Below are positions 8,792 through 17,587 of a stretch of 64,000 nucleotides of DNA, one piece after another. The stretch lies in contig CAWJMN010000001.1 in the NCBI GenBank assembly GCA_963844055.1, positions 62,001 to 126,000 of the forward strand, given 5' to 3'. Each line of letters opens with the position of its first letter. Positions within the stretch are counted from its first letter, which is position 1. The stretch is from CAWJMN01 sp963844055. Lineage in GTDB: Bacteria > Planctomycetota > Planctomycetia > Pirellulales > Pirellulaceae. The position numbers were made by a program, and so were the translations under genes. The notes below the pieces were generated by a model. The model did not search any database and was not told the origin of the DNA. It was given only the letters and a program-made list of their open reading frames with translations.

Positions 8792-8855
8792 TTGCCGCAT
8801 TCTCCAGCCCCGACGGGGCGTCACATCCTCTAGCCAGGCGGCGTCAGCCCCTGGT
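8792..8855. repeat. 64-bp intergenic repeat, copy B
   Basis: This matches 8255-8318 at 63 of 64 positions (C for T within ATTCTCCAG). It lies in the same orientation, upstream of the small gene at 8331-8750. Confidence 0.85.
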
Positions 8856-8940
8856 TACCATCTCAATTCTCAATTCAACTCATCGTTTCCATCATTCCCC
8901 GTCTTATGTTCCTCGTATTACATCCTACATCCTTCCCCCG

Positions 8941-8991
8941 GGGCGGCACTACCTCTTCACCTACCTAAACGTTTTTCGGGTAGTGCCGCCC
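8941..8991. repeat. Inverted repeat with 13-bp arms
   Basis: GGGCGGCACTACC (8941-8953) and its exact complement GGTAGTGCCGCCC (8979-8991) are separated by 25 bp. It sits about 40 bp beyond the end of the sigma-factor gene, between that gene and the repeat-flanked gene. It could act as a bidirectional transcription barrier, although there is no T tract, or belong to a dispersed repeat family. Confidence 0.7.
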
Positions 8992-9031
8992 GCCGTCGGG
9001 AATTCAACAGCCTATCGCACTTCCTTGGCGA

Positions 9032-9631
9032 CTAGGCCGAGACCAACTCTTCCTCGAGCTCGGCGTCCAAGACTTCCCGAGCCAGCCGCTTCCGAGCGGT
9101 GTGCAAACGACGCTTGATCGTTCCCAGCGGTGCGTCAAACGCATCGCTCATCTCGTTCAAGCTCCGTCCATCCACATAGAACGCGGTCAGCGTCTCGCGG
9201 TCCATTTCACCCAGCCGTGCCAGACCAGCCCGCAGCTCACGCCGCTCTTCGCCGGCAATGGCCGACTCCAACGGAGTGTCCTGGTCTTCAATGGTTCCTT
9301 CCAGCGAAGCGCACTCGTACGTGCTCCGAGACCGGGCCTTGATGATCCGGTTGATGGCAGTCCGATTGGCTACGCACAGTAACCAGCCTGGAAACGCATC
9401 TGGCTCACGCACCTGGTGCATCTTCTCGAGCGCCTGCAAGAACACATCCTGGCAAAGGTCCTGAGCCTCGGCCAAGTTTCCCAGCCGACGCAGACCGATT
9501 CCGATCACGGCCTGTTCGAACCGCAAGCAGAGCGTTCCAAATGCTTCCCGATCGCCCATCTGTGAAGCCAATACCAGCTCCCGCAGGTCGGTCGTCTCAT
9601 TCCAATTCGTATAAGTTAAAGTCGCCTTCAT
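9032..9631 (-). CDS. ECF-type RNA polymerase sigma factor
   Basis: The 199-residue protein has sigma-70 region 2 (about residues 20-95, with NLAEAQDLCQDVFLQALEKM and FPGWLLCVANRTAINRI) and region 4 (about 135-185, with TLTAFYVDGRSLNEMSDAF and LGTIKRRLHTARKRLARE, the helix-turn-helix for the -35 element). Regions 1.1 and 3 are absent, as expected for the extracytoplasmic-function class. The ATG at 9631 (MKATLTYTN) is preceded by AAGAGAGAAAGAATC; the open extension to 9880 lacks family similarity. No anti-sigma gene is visible beside it, so its control cannot be inferred. Confidence 0.9.
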   Translation of the reverse strand: MKATLTYTNWNETTDLRELVLASQMGDREAFGTLCLRFEQAVIGIGLRRLGNLAEAQDLCQDVFLQALEKMHQVREPDAFPGWLLCVANRTAINRIIKARSRSTYECASLEGTIEDQDTPLESAIAGEERRELRAGLARLGEMDRETLTAFYVDGRSLNEMSDAFDAPLGTIKRRLHTARKRLAREVLDAELEEELVSA

Positions 9632-10988
9632 GATTCTTTCTCTCTTGCGAACTCCTGTTCGCTGCAAACCTTCCCTAGGTCGTTCTGCGATAGGGAAAAG
9701 GCCTTGTTGGGTTTGCTGGTCAGCGAAGGCGACGATTGTCGTGCCTTGCTGGTCCATCCTCATGCAACCCAAACAGGTCTTCGCCCTAACAAGCCCTTGG
9801 TGGTTTAAGCGGCAATCTGGGTGCGGCAAATCCGATTGCGGAAATGCCTTAAGCCCGATTGGGATGCTTAAACTTTGCAAGCGAGGAGGTCTTCAAAACC
9901 AAACCGAAATGCGACAGGTCAGTTGCCATTCGCTGGTGAAATACCAAGCGATACGCGAACTGCCAGACAACTTCGGGAGGCGCCTTGAAGGCTCACCGGC
10001 TTGAAGCGTCAGCCAAGGAAAGTCAGTTTGTCAGTCGCTAACGGCCAAACCTGGCCCGCGACCGAAAACTCAACCCTATGACTGAAAACCACCGCCACTC
10101 GATCCACGGCCAACTCCTCGGTCTGACATCCAATGTGGTATGGGTTGCCAACTCGAAGGTAGTCGCGATGAACCTTGCAGCGCCGCACAGTTTGCCAAAC
10201 CCGAGTGACACGTTAGGTCACTCCGTTTGGAACAACTCTTGGATTTGCCGCGCATTTGACAGCGGCTTAAATCCTGCGGACGTTCCTGATGGCTCTCACG
10301 GAGATAGCGCGGTTGATGGAGGACTTCCGCGCGTACCGCGACCTTCGTTGCATTGACCTTGCCGGCAAATACGCCGGTAATTGTGTTGGCCATAGCTGCG
10401 AATTGGGTGGTCGTGTTCGTACGCATGATGTCCTCCGCTGCGATTCCGCGCAGTAAGAGAGAAAGAAAGAAAAAACCGACGTTAAATCAAAAAGGTGGAT
10501 GAAACAGGAAAGCAAGATCCTTACAGACGCAAACGCGTCTCTAAGAGTGATCCCGACCCCCTTCAGGATATTTCCCAAAGGCAAACGAAGCTACTCCTCC
10601 TCGTTGGGTACACGCTCTATGACTGTCGATCGGTCACAAAGGTTCGCGCTTTCGAAAAAACTTTTTGCGAATCCCGCCCCGAACCTCAACCTGCCACCGA
10701 AAAGGGCTCTTTAAATCGTGCTGTAAGTACTTGTCGTAAAAAGACTTGTGGTGAAGTCTTTGGCAGGGCAAGTATTTTGGGCCTCATCGAAGTGCCATAT
10801 TTCCGCTGGCAAATCTGGCAAGGCTTGAAAACGAGGAATGTCAAGGGAAAACGCCGGGCGGATGCTTTTTTCGTCATTATTTTGTGGGGGAAATCCACCT
10901 GTCGCTTGTCTGCAACGTAGGTTTCGAAGGTTTGTGGACTCTTCAGGAGGCCCTGGATGCCTCCGAATCCTTGCTGGTGATCGATCCG
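9632..10988. other. 1.36-kb gene-poor region
   Basis: Between the sigma-factor gene and the histidine kinase I find only one weakly supported small gene (10076-10426, minus strand). The other open frames here have irregular composition and no recognisable similarity. No tRNA, tmRNA or SRP RNA motif was seen. Confidence 0.5.
10076..10426 (-). CDS. Possible small protein with strong ribosome-binding site
   Basis: An ATG at 10426 follows GCGGAGGACATC, a near-ideal Shine-Dalgarno site. The first 40 or so codons (MRTNTTTQFAAMANTITGV...) have codon use like neighbouring genes. The later part is rich in Ser, Arg, Cys and Gly and looks less like coding sequence, so the true product may be shorter or the frame may be damaged. 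No family is recognised. Confidence 0.3.
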   Translation of the reverse strand: MRTNTTTQFAAMANTITGVFAGKVNATKVAVRAEVLHQPRYLRESHQERPQDLSRCQMRGKSKSCSKRSDLTCHSGLANCAALQGSSRLPSSWQPIPHWMSDRGVGRGSSGGGFQS

Positions 10989-13094
10989 ATGCTCTCACTT
11001 TTTATTGAATACCGACTCGATTTTTGGCTGCTGGCGGTTTCGCTTTCGCTAGCCATGGCGACCGTGATTCATTTTCTGGGTCGTCGTAGCGCAAGAAGCG
11101 GGGCCAAGTCAACTGTTGCCTTGGGCATTGCTGTTGGCGGTGATCACCTGCGGCGGTTTGCTGGCCGAAGCTGCCAATCAGCACGAGTTTGAACGCCTGC
11201 AAAAAGTGTTGGCCAACTGGGTACCGACGTTTGCCAAAGAACTTGAAGTTGCCGGCCATGAAGAACTCGCCATCGGCGATCAATCGAGCGAGCGGTTCAA
11301 GGCCTTGGTGGCGATGCAACATCGCTGGGCCGAGACCAATCCCACAGTTGCTCAAATTCAAACGTTCCGAAAGTCTGAAGATGGCAAGCTCGTACAAGTC
11401 GTCAGCTCCAACGAGCCATCGGACGAAACCCCCAGGGATTACACACCTCAAGAGATGACCCAAATCGAACAGGCCTTTTTAGGGTCCACCTCGATCAGCG
11501 GCTATCCCCATCCATCGCCTCAAGGGATGATCGTCACCGTCACGACGCCCCTGCGTAATTCGCAGGGGAACGTGAGCAGTATTCTGCGGACCGATTTTGT
11601 CTGCGAGGATTGGAACCAAAACATGCTCAAGGCACGTGGTACCCCACTGGGCCTTTGCTTGGCAGTTGGCGCGATCCTGCTCTCGTTCTATGCCGTAATG
11701 ATACTGATGAAGCGCGAATTGGCCGAACGGACAATCGTTGAGCAAGTGCTTCGTGCTCGCGAAACCCGTTTACAACAAACGGCTGATGAACTACGCAGCA
11801 GCAATGAAGAGCTTGAAAAGGCAAGTCATGCCGCCGAAGCAGCAGGCCGAGCCAAAAGCACCTTCTTGGCCCACATGAGCCACGAGATTCGCACGCCCCT
11901 CAATGGAATTCTGGGCTTTGCGGATCTGCTCCTTTCCAATGCCGATGAAGGCAAGCAGCACCTGCGAAAAGAATGGCTAACGACGATCACAACCAATGGC
12001 CGCCACCTATTGCACTTGGTAAACGACATCCTTGACCTTGCCAAAATTGAAGCAGGACAAATCAGCGTCGAAAATATCCCCTGTGACGTTCGCCAGATCA
12101 TTCAAGATGTGATCGCCATGATGCAGGTTCAGGCCGGCAAACGGGGCATCTATTTGCGTTCGCGTGACGAAGCCCTCCCCTATCGAATGACGACCGATCC
12201 AGCTCGCCTGCGCCAGGTGCTGATTAACTTGGTTTCCAACGCGATCAAGTTCACATCGCAAGGCGGCGTTCACTTGGATGCCTACTTCCGGCCTTCGCAA
12301 ATTGCTTCGGCCCAGTCGCTGCTTGTTTTCACGGTTACCGATACGGGAATCGGCATTGCTCCAGAAAAGCTGGAAGATGTGTTTGATCCCTTTGTGCAAG
12401 CCGATAGCTCGGTAACGCGCAAGTTTGGAGGCACCGGACTAGGGCTTTCCATCAGCCGACAAATCGCTCGCGCACTGGGTGGTGACATCACCGTGCAAAG
12501 CGAAGTGGGCAAGGGAAGCACGTTCACTGTGACGATCGTTCCCGAAGTGACTTGGAACACGCTCGCTGATGTCCCAAGCGACATTCACATGACCAGCGCC
12601 CGTATCAGCCAAGACTTTCAGTTTCGCCGAAGTGAGCCTCTGCAGGTTAGTAAGACGATGCTTGTGCCTTTGCCAGAGGCAGCAAAAGTTCCAGCGGCAA
12701 AACGTAAGGTCTTGATTGTTGACGACGGCGACACCAATCGTAAACTGATCGCACTCTACTTGCAGCGAGCCGGATACGCAGTGGAATCGGCCGAAAACGG
12801 ACAGATTGCACTCGATAAACAGGCCCAATCGCCATGCGATTTGATCCTGATGGATATGCAAATGCCAGTGCTGGATGGCTACGCAGCGACCAAGCAGTTG
12901 CGCGCAGTGGAAGCAAGGTTCCCGTCATCGCGCTGACCGCTCACGCCATGCGTGGAGCGGCCGAAGAATGCTTGGCCGCAGGTTGCACGGCGTTTATCAC
13001 CAAGCCAATTGTAAAAGACGAGCTCTTAGCAACAATCGCTACCTTGCTGGATGCGACGGTCGAGCCTGCCGCAACATCCGCAGGCCCGCAATAA
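10989..13094 (+). pseudogene. Hybrid sensor histidine kinase with receiver domain, two frame changes
   Basis: The parts in order are an N-terminal membrane segment (FWLLAVSLSLAMATVIHF), a second membrane segment (LLPWALLLAVITCGGLLAEA), an extracytoplasmic region, a third membrane helix, a HisKA dimerisation domain with the phospho-acceptor His in FLAHMSHEIRTPLNGILGF, an HATPase domain (NLVSNAIKF, DTGIGIAPEKL, GGTGLGLSIS) and a receiver with VLIVDDGDTNRKL and acceptor Asp in LILMDMQMPVLDGY. The frame changes between the first two membrane segments; one extra base fits best, for example A 11088, giving GRRAQEAGPSQLLPW. It changes again near 12904, where one missing base fits (LRASGSKVPVIALTAH), and the receiver then continues to 13094. 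The central frame alone covers 11116-12936. All catalytic motifs are intact. No separate response regulator adjoins it. Confidence 0.75.
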
Positions 13095-13106
13095 TGACTG
13101 GGCCTC

Positions 13107-13646
13107 TTACAGGCCGAAGTCGCGGATAGATAGCAGCGTTTGCAGCGAATACCCCTTGGCGGCCAGCGCTTCGGCGCCCCCTTCCAAGCGGTCAATAATC
13201 GCCATCACGCCCAGCACCTTCAAACCAAAGGCTTCTGCCTTTTCAATCGCGGCTAGGCTGCTACCGCCAGTGGTGACAACGTCTTCCACGATGATGGCGG
13301 TATCGCCAGCGACAACAGGTCCTTCTACATCGCGTCCTGTGCCGTGTGCCTTGGCTTCTTTGCGAACGATGAAGCCTTTGAGCGACTTCCCTTCACGTCC
13401 AGCGACGGTGATGATGGCGGCCGAAATCGGATCGGCGCCAATGGCCATGCCCCCCACGCTACTGGGAAGGTTGGCTCCCATCAATTCAAGCATGCCGTCG
13501 GCAATTTGATTGGCCCCGGCCGAATCGAGCGTCACCTTACGGCAATCCAAGTAGTACTTGGACTTCTTGCCCGAGGCGAGCGTGAAGTCGCCGACTTGAA
13601 GAGCCTTTTCCCGAACCAGTTCCATCAACTTTGCTTTGCTGTACAT
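13107..13646 (-). CDS. pyrE: Orotate phosphoribosyltransferase
   Basis: PyrE converts orotate and PRPP to OMP in pyrimidine synthesis. The 179-residue protein has the PRPP-binding motif AIIVEDVVTTGGSS, the N-terminal DFTLASGKKSKYYLDCR segment that binds orotate in this family, and the GFIVRKEAKAHGTGR loop. Length and motif order are normal. It ends 12 bp from the end of the histidine kinase gene in convergent orientation. The start ATG at 13646 lies shortly downstream of the fhcD end on the same strand. Confidence 0.95.
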   Translation of the reverse strand: MYSKAKLMELVREKALQVGDFTLASGKKSKYYLDCRKVTLDSAGANQIADGMLELMGANLPSSVGGMAIGADPISAAIITVAGREGKSLKGFIVRKEAKAHGTGRDVEGPVVAGDTAIIVEDVVTTGGSSLAAIEKAEAFGLKVLGVMAIIDRLEGGAEALAAKGYSLQTLLSIRDFGL

Positions 13647-13708
13647 GTCGCTCGCTAATCTTTCTAAGATACGCCCACGAGTGGGGCAGTGGTGGTTTGT
13701 AAACGGAG

Positions 13709-14599
13709 TTAGGCTTCTAGCAACTTGCGCAGGTGAAAGTGGAACTTTCCGAGCTTTCCGCCGTAGTTGCCCGCGCTGATTGAAACGATGCCTGGGCCGG
13801 CGGCCGCACGAATCGCAGCGGCCATGGCTTTGCCAACAGCGGCTTCGGATGCGCCATCGACAACGATTTCATAAGCGCAATTGCAATCGGGATGAAGCTT
13901 GGTCTCAACCCGCCCACGAAGGGTCGGGCAGTACGCGTCCGAAGTGGACGCCTTCAGCGTCTTATAACGAGAGCCCACTTTGCTTCCGCTGCGGGCCACG
14001 CCACCGGGAAACGGCGCGATCACATCCGGCATGGCGGCCACCGCTTCGCTGCCTCGTCGCGCTGCTGCTAGGCCGTCGGCCTGCGTGCGCGATTGAATGA
14101 TCAAGTTTCCGCCGCCGACGCCCCGTTCAACGCCGAGCGTGTCTTCAATCAGGAACTCGCCATCCATGACTGGGATGCGCCAGTAGCGTTTGCCACCGAT
14201 CTGTTTGCTCTTTTGAAAGCCGTCACCAAAAAAGCGAATGTGCTTACCCAAAGGGATTTTGGTTTCGCTGCCGGGAAGCCCATTGTAGACCGCCGTCGAA
14301 GGGCAGGTCATCAAGCATTGTCCCGCGCGGTTGGGGATGGCCGAGGTCAAAGCGTCGGCAGAAAATCCAAACACCAAAATCGAAGCCCCAATGCGTCCAT
14401 CAGGTGTTTCGTCGGCTGTTAGAAATCGCTCCAGCCCCGACTCGCAATCGCAGGCGATCACGGAGGAGCTATACCCGCAAAATTCGCGTAAGGCAGCATC
14501 CAGCCAGTAGGAATCGGCCGCCGTCACAATGAGCCGGGTAAAGCGCATGCCAAACGCTTCGGCAAATGTATCGTCAATGAACGTGTCACCCAATTGCAC
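13709..14599 (-). CDS. fhcD: Formylmethanofuran:tetrahydromethanopterin formyltransferase
   Basis: Ftr/FhcD transfers the formyl group between (tetrahydro)methanofuran and tetrahydromethanopterin. In bacteria it serves formaldehyde oxidation together with other H4MPT enzymes. Diagnostic segments are DTFIDDTFAEAFGMRFTRLIVTA at the N-terminus, FGFSADALTSAIPNRAGQC, YNGLPG and the C-terminal ISAGNYGGKLGKFHFHL. I use the GTG at 14599 (VQLGDTFIDD), preceded by GGAG, which gives 296 residues, the normal family length; the frame extends to 14785 but that extension is not family-like. The partner subunits FhcA, B and C are not in the window, so the pathway genes are dispersed. Confidence 0.9.
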   Translation of the reverse strand: MQLGDTFIDDTFAEAFGMRFTRLIVTAADSYWLDAALREFCGYSSSVIACDCESGLERFLTADETPDGRIGASILVFGFSADALTSAIPNRAGQCLMTCPSTAVYNGLPGSETKIPLGKHIRFFGDGFQKSKQIGGKRYWRIPVMDGEFLIEDTLGVERGVGGGNLIIQSRTQADGLAAARRGSEAVAAMPDVIAPFPGGVARSGSKVGSRYKTLKASTSDAYCPTLRGRVETKLHPDCNCAYEIVVDGASEAAVGKAMAAAIRAAAGPGIVSISAGNYGGKLGKFHFHLRKLLEA

Positions 14600-14854
14600 A
14601 GCAGCACGAGCTCCGAAATAAAAGGCAGTGTTCCGCCTAAAATCCTCCCCGGCATGGGGACGAAGTAACAGGGGATCATCCCCGGGGCCATACCATGATG
14701 ACCGCCTCAAGGCCGGTTGCCAAGGACCAAGACTCTTCCCAGGCCGCCCCAGAATGAACTTGTCGCCGCTTTTCAGAAAAATCATAATGGTTCGGTTGGG
14801 GCGGAGCGGATTTTTACCCGTTTTGATCGCCTAGCCAAGGCACGCGGTACAACC

Positions 14855-16660
14855 ATGCACGACTCCTTTGACCCCTATCACCAGTGGCTTGGCATCTTGC
14901 CCAGCGAGCAGCCAGCCAACTGGTACCGCTTGCTTGGCCTGAAACTTTGGGAATCCAATCCCGAAGTCATTGAAAACGCGACGCAAAAACAAATCGCCAT
15001 CGCCAAGCAGCATCAGGCCGGCCCGCATGCGCTCGCGGCGCAGCAGGTTCTCACGCAACTTGCCACCGCTCGGCTTTGCCTGCTCAGCACCGAGAAGAAA
15101 ATTAGCTACGACCAGCACCTGCGCGAACAGATCCAAGGGATTCCACGTCCCGCGCCTCCGCGTCCTGCTTCATCACTTCCGCCACCGCTCCCTCCAACGG
15201 CGAATGCAGCTCCGGTCGCTTCGGCCGTTCCGCTGGCACGTCCGATTGCGGCGGGGCAAGCTCCAACAGCCAATGTTCCTTTGGCGCGAGCGATCGTTCC
15301 GCCCCCACCTCCTCCGTCGCCGCCGCCGGCCCCTCCTCCGGTACAACCCTCGATCCCGATTTTGGAAGGGCCCGCTACCACCAAGCCCTCGGCGGTTCCG
15401 CTTGATGCAACCATCATGCTGCCAAGTCGCGCATCGCAAGAATACGATGACGACGACTTTGTCGAAGAGGTGCCAGGCGATCGCTACAGCAACGCGGGGC
15501 GCTGGAAGACCAGCCAAGATATGCGACTGAGTCCGACCGGCGCCGCACCGGCGATTGTGCCGATTCCTATGCAGCCCGTGGGTGCGCCAGGTTTTGGTGC
15601 GCACGGCGCGATGATGCCCGTCGCACCGCCGGTATCAGAAGAAACGGATGAAGAGCCAGTAGTGCCTCGTCGGCGCGTCGGGATCAAGATCCTTGGCTTC
15701 CTGGCGATCCCTGTCTTTTTGATTGGCATGCTAGGCGTCTCGGTCTCGCTGTATTACATGCTTCGTCCGAGTCCCAAGCCCGTAGAGACAACCGTCGCCA
15801 GCGCGGTAGCAACGCAGGCCCAGTCCACGGAACCCGAAAAGCCACTTACCGAAGAGAGCGATCCGGTCACTGCAGCAACGGAAGCGGACCCGGCCGCTAT
15901 GTCTGGCGAGCCTGATGACGGCGAATCGCGATTTGTTCCTGGCGCTCCGCCACCAGGCCTTCCGTCAGCCGACGCTCCTGCGGTTGCGGAGATCCCCGAT
16001 GCGGTCGACATGGTGATGAAGAATGGCAAGAAACGCAGCTACTCTCCCAATCTCTATTACGAAGATTGTCGCCAAGGGATTTACTACATCGAAAAGTGTT
16101 TAGAGCAGCGGCAAATGGATAAGGCCGCAGGGCATGTCTTTCGAACGACAGAACTCTTCGAGGCGTATCCCTCGTACATGAACGACGAACTGCGTGAAGA
16201 ATTGGCCGACTATAAGGTCATCGTCGAACTGCTGAAATCGTTTTGGAACGATGCGGCCGAAGCTGCCTATCGCAAGGTCTTAGTGGGGGACAGCGTAAAG
16301 CTTGGCAACGAATCTTTCCGCCTTGTTTCACGATCGGGCAAAGTGCTAGAAGTCGAGCACTCGGGCCTTACTGCGGAAGGGCCTCTCGAACGGCTGCCAC
16401 CGCTTGTGGTAATGGCTTTCTATTCGGAGGTATCCAAATCCAAGGGGAGTGAGGCCTCTTTGGCGATGGCCGCTTTTGGTAGCTTTGATCCGGCCGTAAA
16501 GACGGATGCGGCGGCATCGCAAGCGGTTCGGCGTGCTTATCAGCAAGCCACGGCCGCGGGAACCACCAATGCCCTGCTGGAAAAACGGCTGGGGGTAAAG
16601 GGGCGACGACGTGGCAAAAAGGGAGAAGCTGCGTCCAAAATGGAAGACGAGCCCGAGTAG
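14855..16660 (+). CDS. Membrane-anchored protein with J-like N-terminal domain, function unknown
   Basis: The 601-residue product starts with the segment DPYHQWLGILPSEQPANWYRLLGL, recurrent at the N-terminus of planctomycete proteins and resembling a J-domain-like helical module (residues 1-90). A long Pro/Ala-rich linker follows (about 95-180), then an acidic stretch, one transmembrane helix near residues 275-300 (ILGFLAIPVFLIGMLGVSV), a second low-complexity linker and a soluble C-terminal domain (about 390-600). The J-type HPD tripeptide is not evident, so a DnaK co-chaperone role is not supported. The ATG at 14855 begins the conserved module; the upstream extension to 14717 overlaps the fhcD promoter region. 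Confidence 0.75.
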   Translation: MHDSFDPYHQWLGILPSEQPANWYRLLGLKLWESNPEVIENATQKQIAIAKQHQAGPHALAAQQVLTQLATARLCLLSTEKKISYDQHLREQIQGIPRPAPPRPASSLPPPLPPTANAAPVASAVPLARPIAAGQAPTANVPLARAIVPPPPPPSPPPAPPPVQPSIPILEGPATTKPSAVPLDATIMLPSRASQEYDDDDFVEEVPGDRYSNAGRWKTSQDMRLSPTGAAPAIVPIPMQPVGAPGFGAHGAMMPVAPPVSEETDEEPVVPRRRVGIKILGFLAIPVFLIGMLGVSVSLYYMLRPSPKPVETTVASAVATQAQSTEPEKPLTEESDPVTAATEADPAAMSGEPDDGESRFVPGAPPPGLPSADAPAVAEIPDAVDMVMKNGKKRSYSPNLYYEDCRQGIYYIEKCLEQRQMDKAAGHVFRTTELFEAYPSYMNDELREELADYKVIVELLKSFWNDAAEAAYRKVLVGDSVKLGNESFRLVSRSGKVLEVEHSGLTAEGPLERLPPLVVMAFYSEVSKSKGSEASLAMAAFGSFDPAVKTDAAASQAVRRAYQQATAAGTTNALLEKRLGVKGRRRGKKGEAASKMEDEPE

Positions 16661-16761
16661 CCGTCTCCCATGCCGGAACTTATGCTGGTGGCTTCGGTTT
16701 AGTAGCGTGGGGCCCTTTTCTGCGGCTCATCGGATCTGTCCCGACTTTCGGAGCGCCGGCA

Positions 16762-17571
16762 ATGCATCTGCAAAAACTGAAGGTTCTGCTTTTGGCCAGC
16801 AGTGTGTTTGCCATCGCGTTTGCCGTTGGCGTTTTTGTCGGTCCCGGGGGCGATTCACGTCGCGAAATGGCGCGGCAGCGAAGCGTTGCTTGGGCTGACG
16901 AAGAAAAGCCGGCTGCTGTCTCGGCGGACAAGCAAAAGTTGGCGGCCATTCAAGGGGTTGTTGGAAGTTGGCGCGGCGTCGGCCAATTGCAGCGTGGATC
17001 GACAAAGGGCTCATGGGTCGAAAAGGCCGACTGGGCTTGGGACTTTTCCGGAGGCACGGTTGCGATCATCGGAAAGCTAAGCGACGGCAAATACCTGCAG
17101 TCGCTAAAGCTGATGGCGACGGCCGACGGAAAGAAGTATCGCTTGGAACTGGTGGGCCCTGATGGCAAAAGTGTGGGGGAGCCTTGGCTGGGAACCGTGG
17201 CCGAAGATGGCGGCATCACGTTTACTTCACAGACCCCTGCCGAAGGTGTTCTTTCTCGCGTGACGCTGCGGCAAGTGGCTGGCGGCGATCGGATGTTGAT
17301 CTTGCTAGAAAAAGCATCGTCGGCCAGCGCGGGTGGTTTCGCACGATTGGCAGAGGTGGGTTACACACGAAAAGGGAGCGGCTTTGGCCAAGGGGTTCAA
17401 GGACGCGAGTGCGTCGTCACGGGCGGCGCGGGATCGATGGAAGTGACCTTCATGGGCAAGACGTATGCCGTTTGCTGCACCGGCTGCCGTGATTACTTCA
17501 ACGACAACCCCGCGAAGACCTTGGCCGAATATCGCGAGCGCAAAGAACAAGAGAAAGCCACCAAGCAGTAG
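16762..17571 (+). CDS. Exported protein with C-terminal YHS/TRASH-like metal-binding domain
   Basis: The 269-residue protein has a hydrophobic N-terminal signal or anchor (LLLASSVFAIAFAVGVFVG) and a beta-rich middle domain (about residues 60-205). Its C-terminal module has ECVVTGGAGSMEVTFMGKTY followed by CCTGCRDYF, matching the YHS/TRASH pattern of Cys residues that can bind metals such as copper. The middle domain is not recognised. The codons of this gene resemble its neighbours. It follows the J-like gene by 101 bp and is convergent with the next one. Confidence 0.7.
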   Translation: MHLQKLKVLLLASSVFAIAFAVGVFVGPGGDSRREMARQRSVAWADEEKPAAVSADKQKLAAIQGVVGSWRGVGQLQRGSTKGSWVEKADWAWDFSGGTVAIIGKLSDGKYLQSLKLMATADGKKYRLELVGPDGKSVGEPWLGTVAEDGGITFTSQTPAEGVLSRVTLRQVAGGDRMLILLEKASSASAGGFARLAEVGYTRKGSGFGQGVQGRECVVTGGAGSMEVTFMGKTYAVCCTGCRDYFNDNPAKTLAEYRERKEQEKATKQ

Positions 17572-17587
17572 CGAACACGGTCGGCTG

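Noticed and set aside
9032..9880. Longer sigma-factor protein starting at 9880
   Set aside because: The additional 83 residues have no similarity to sigma factors; the ATG at 9631 gives the normal ECF length.
10495..10920. 141-codon open frame on the plus strand before the histidine kinase
   Set aside because: Irregular composition and no similarity; the frame runs toward the kinase promoter region.
14600..14785. 62-residue N-terminal extension of FhcD
   Set aside because: The family begins at QLGDTFIDD; the extension is not conserved and overlaps the divergent promoter region.
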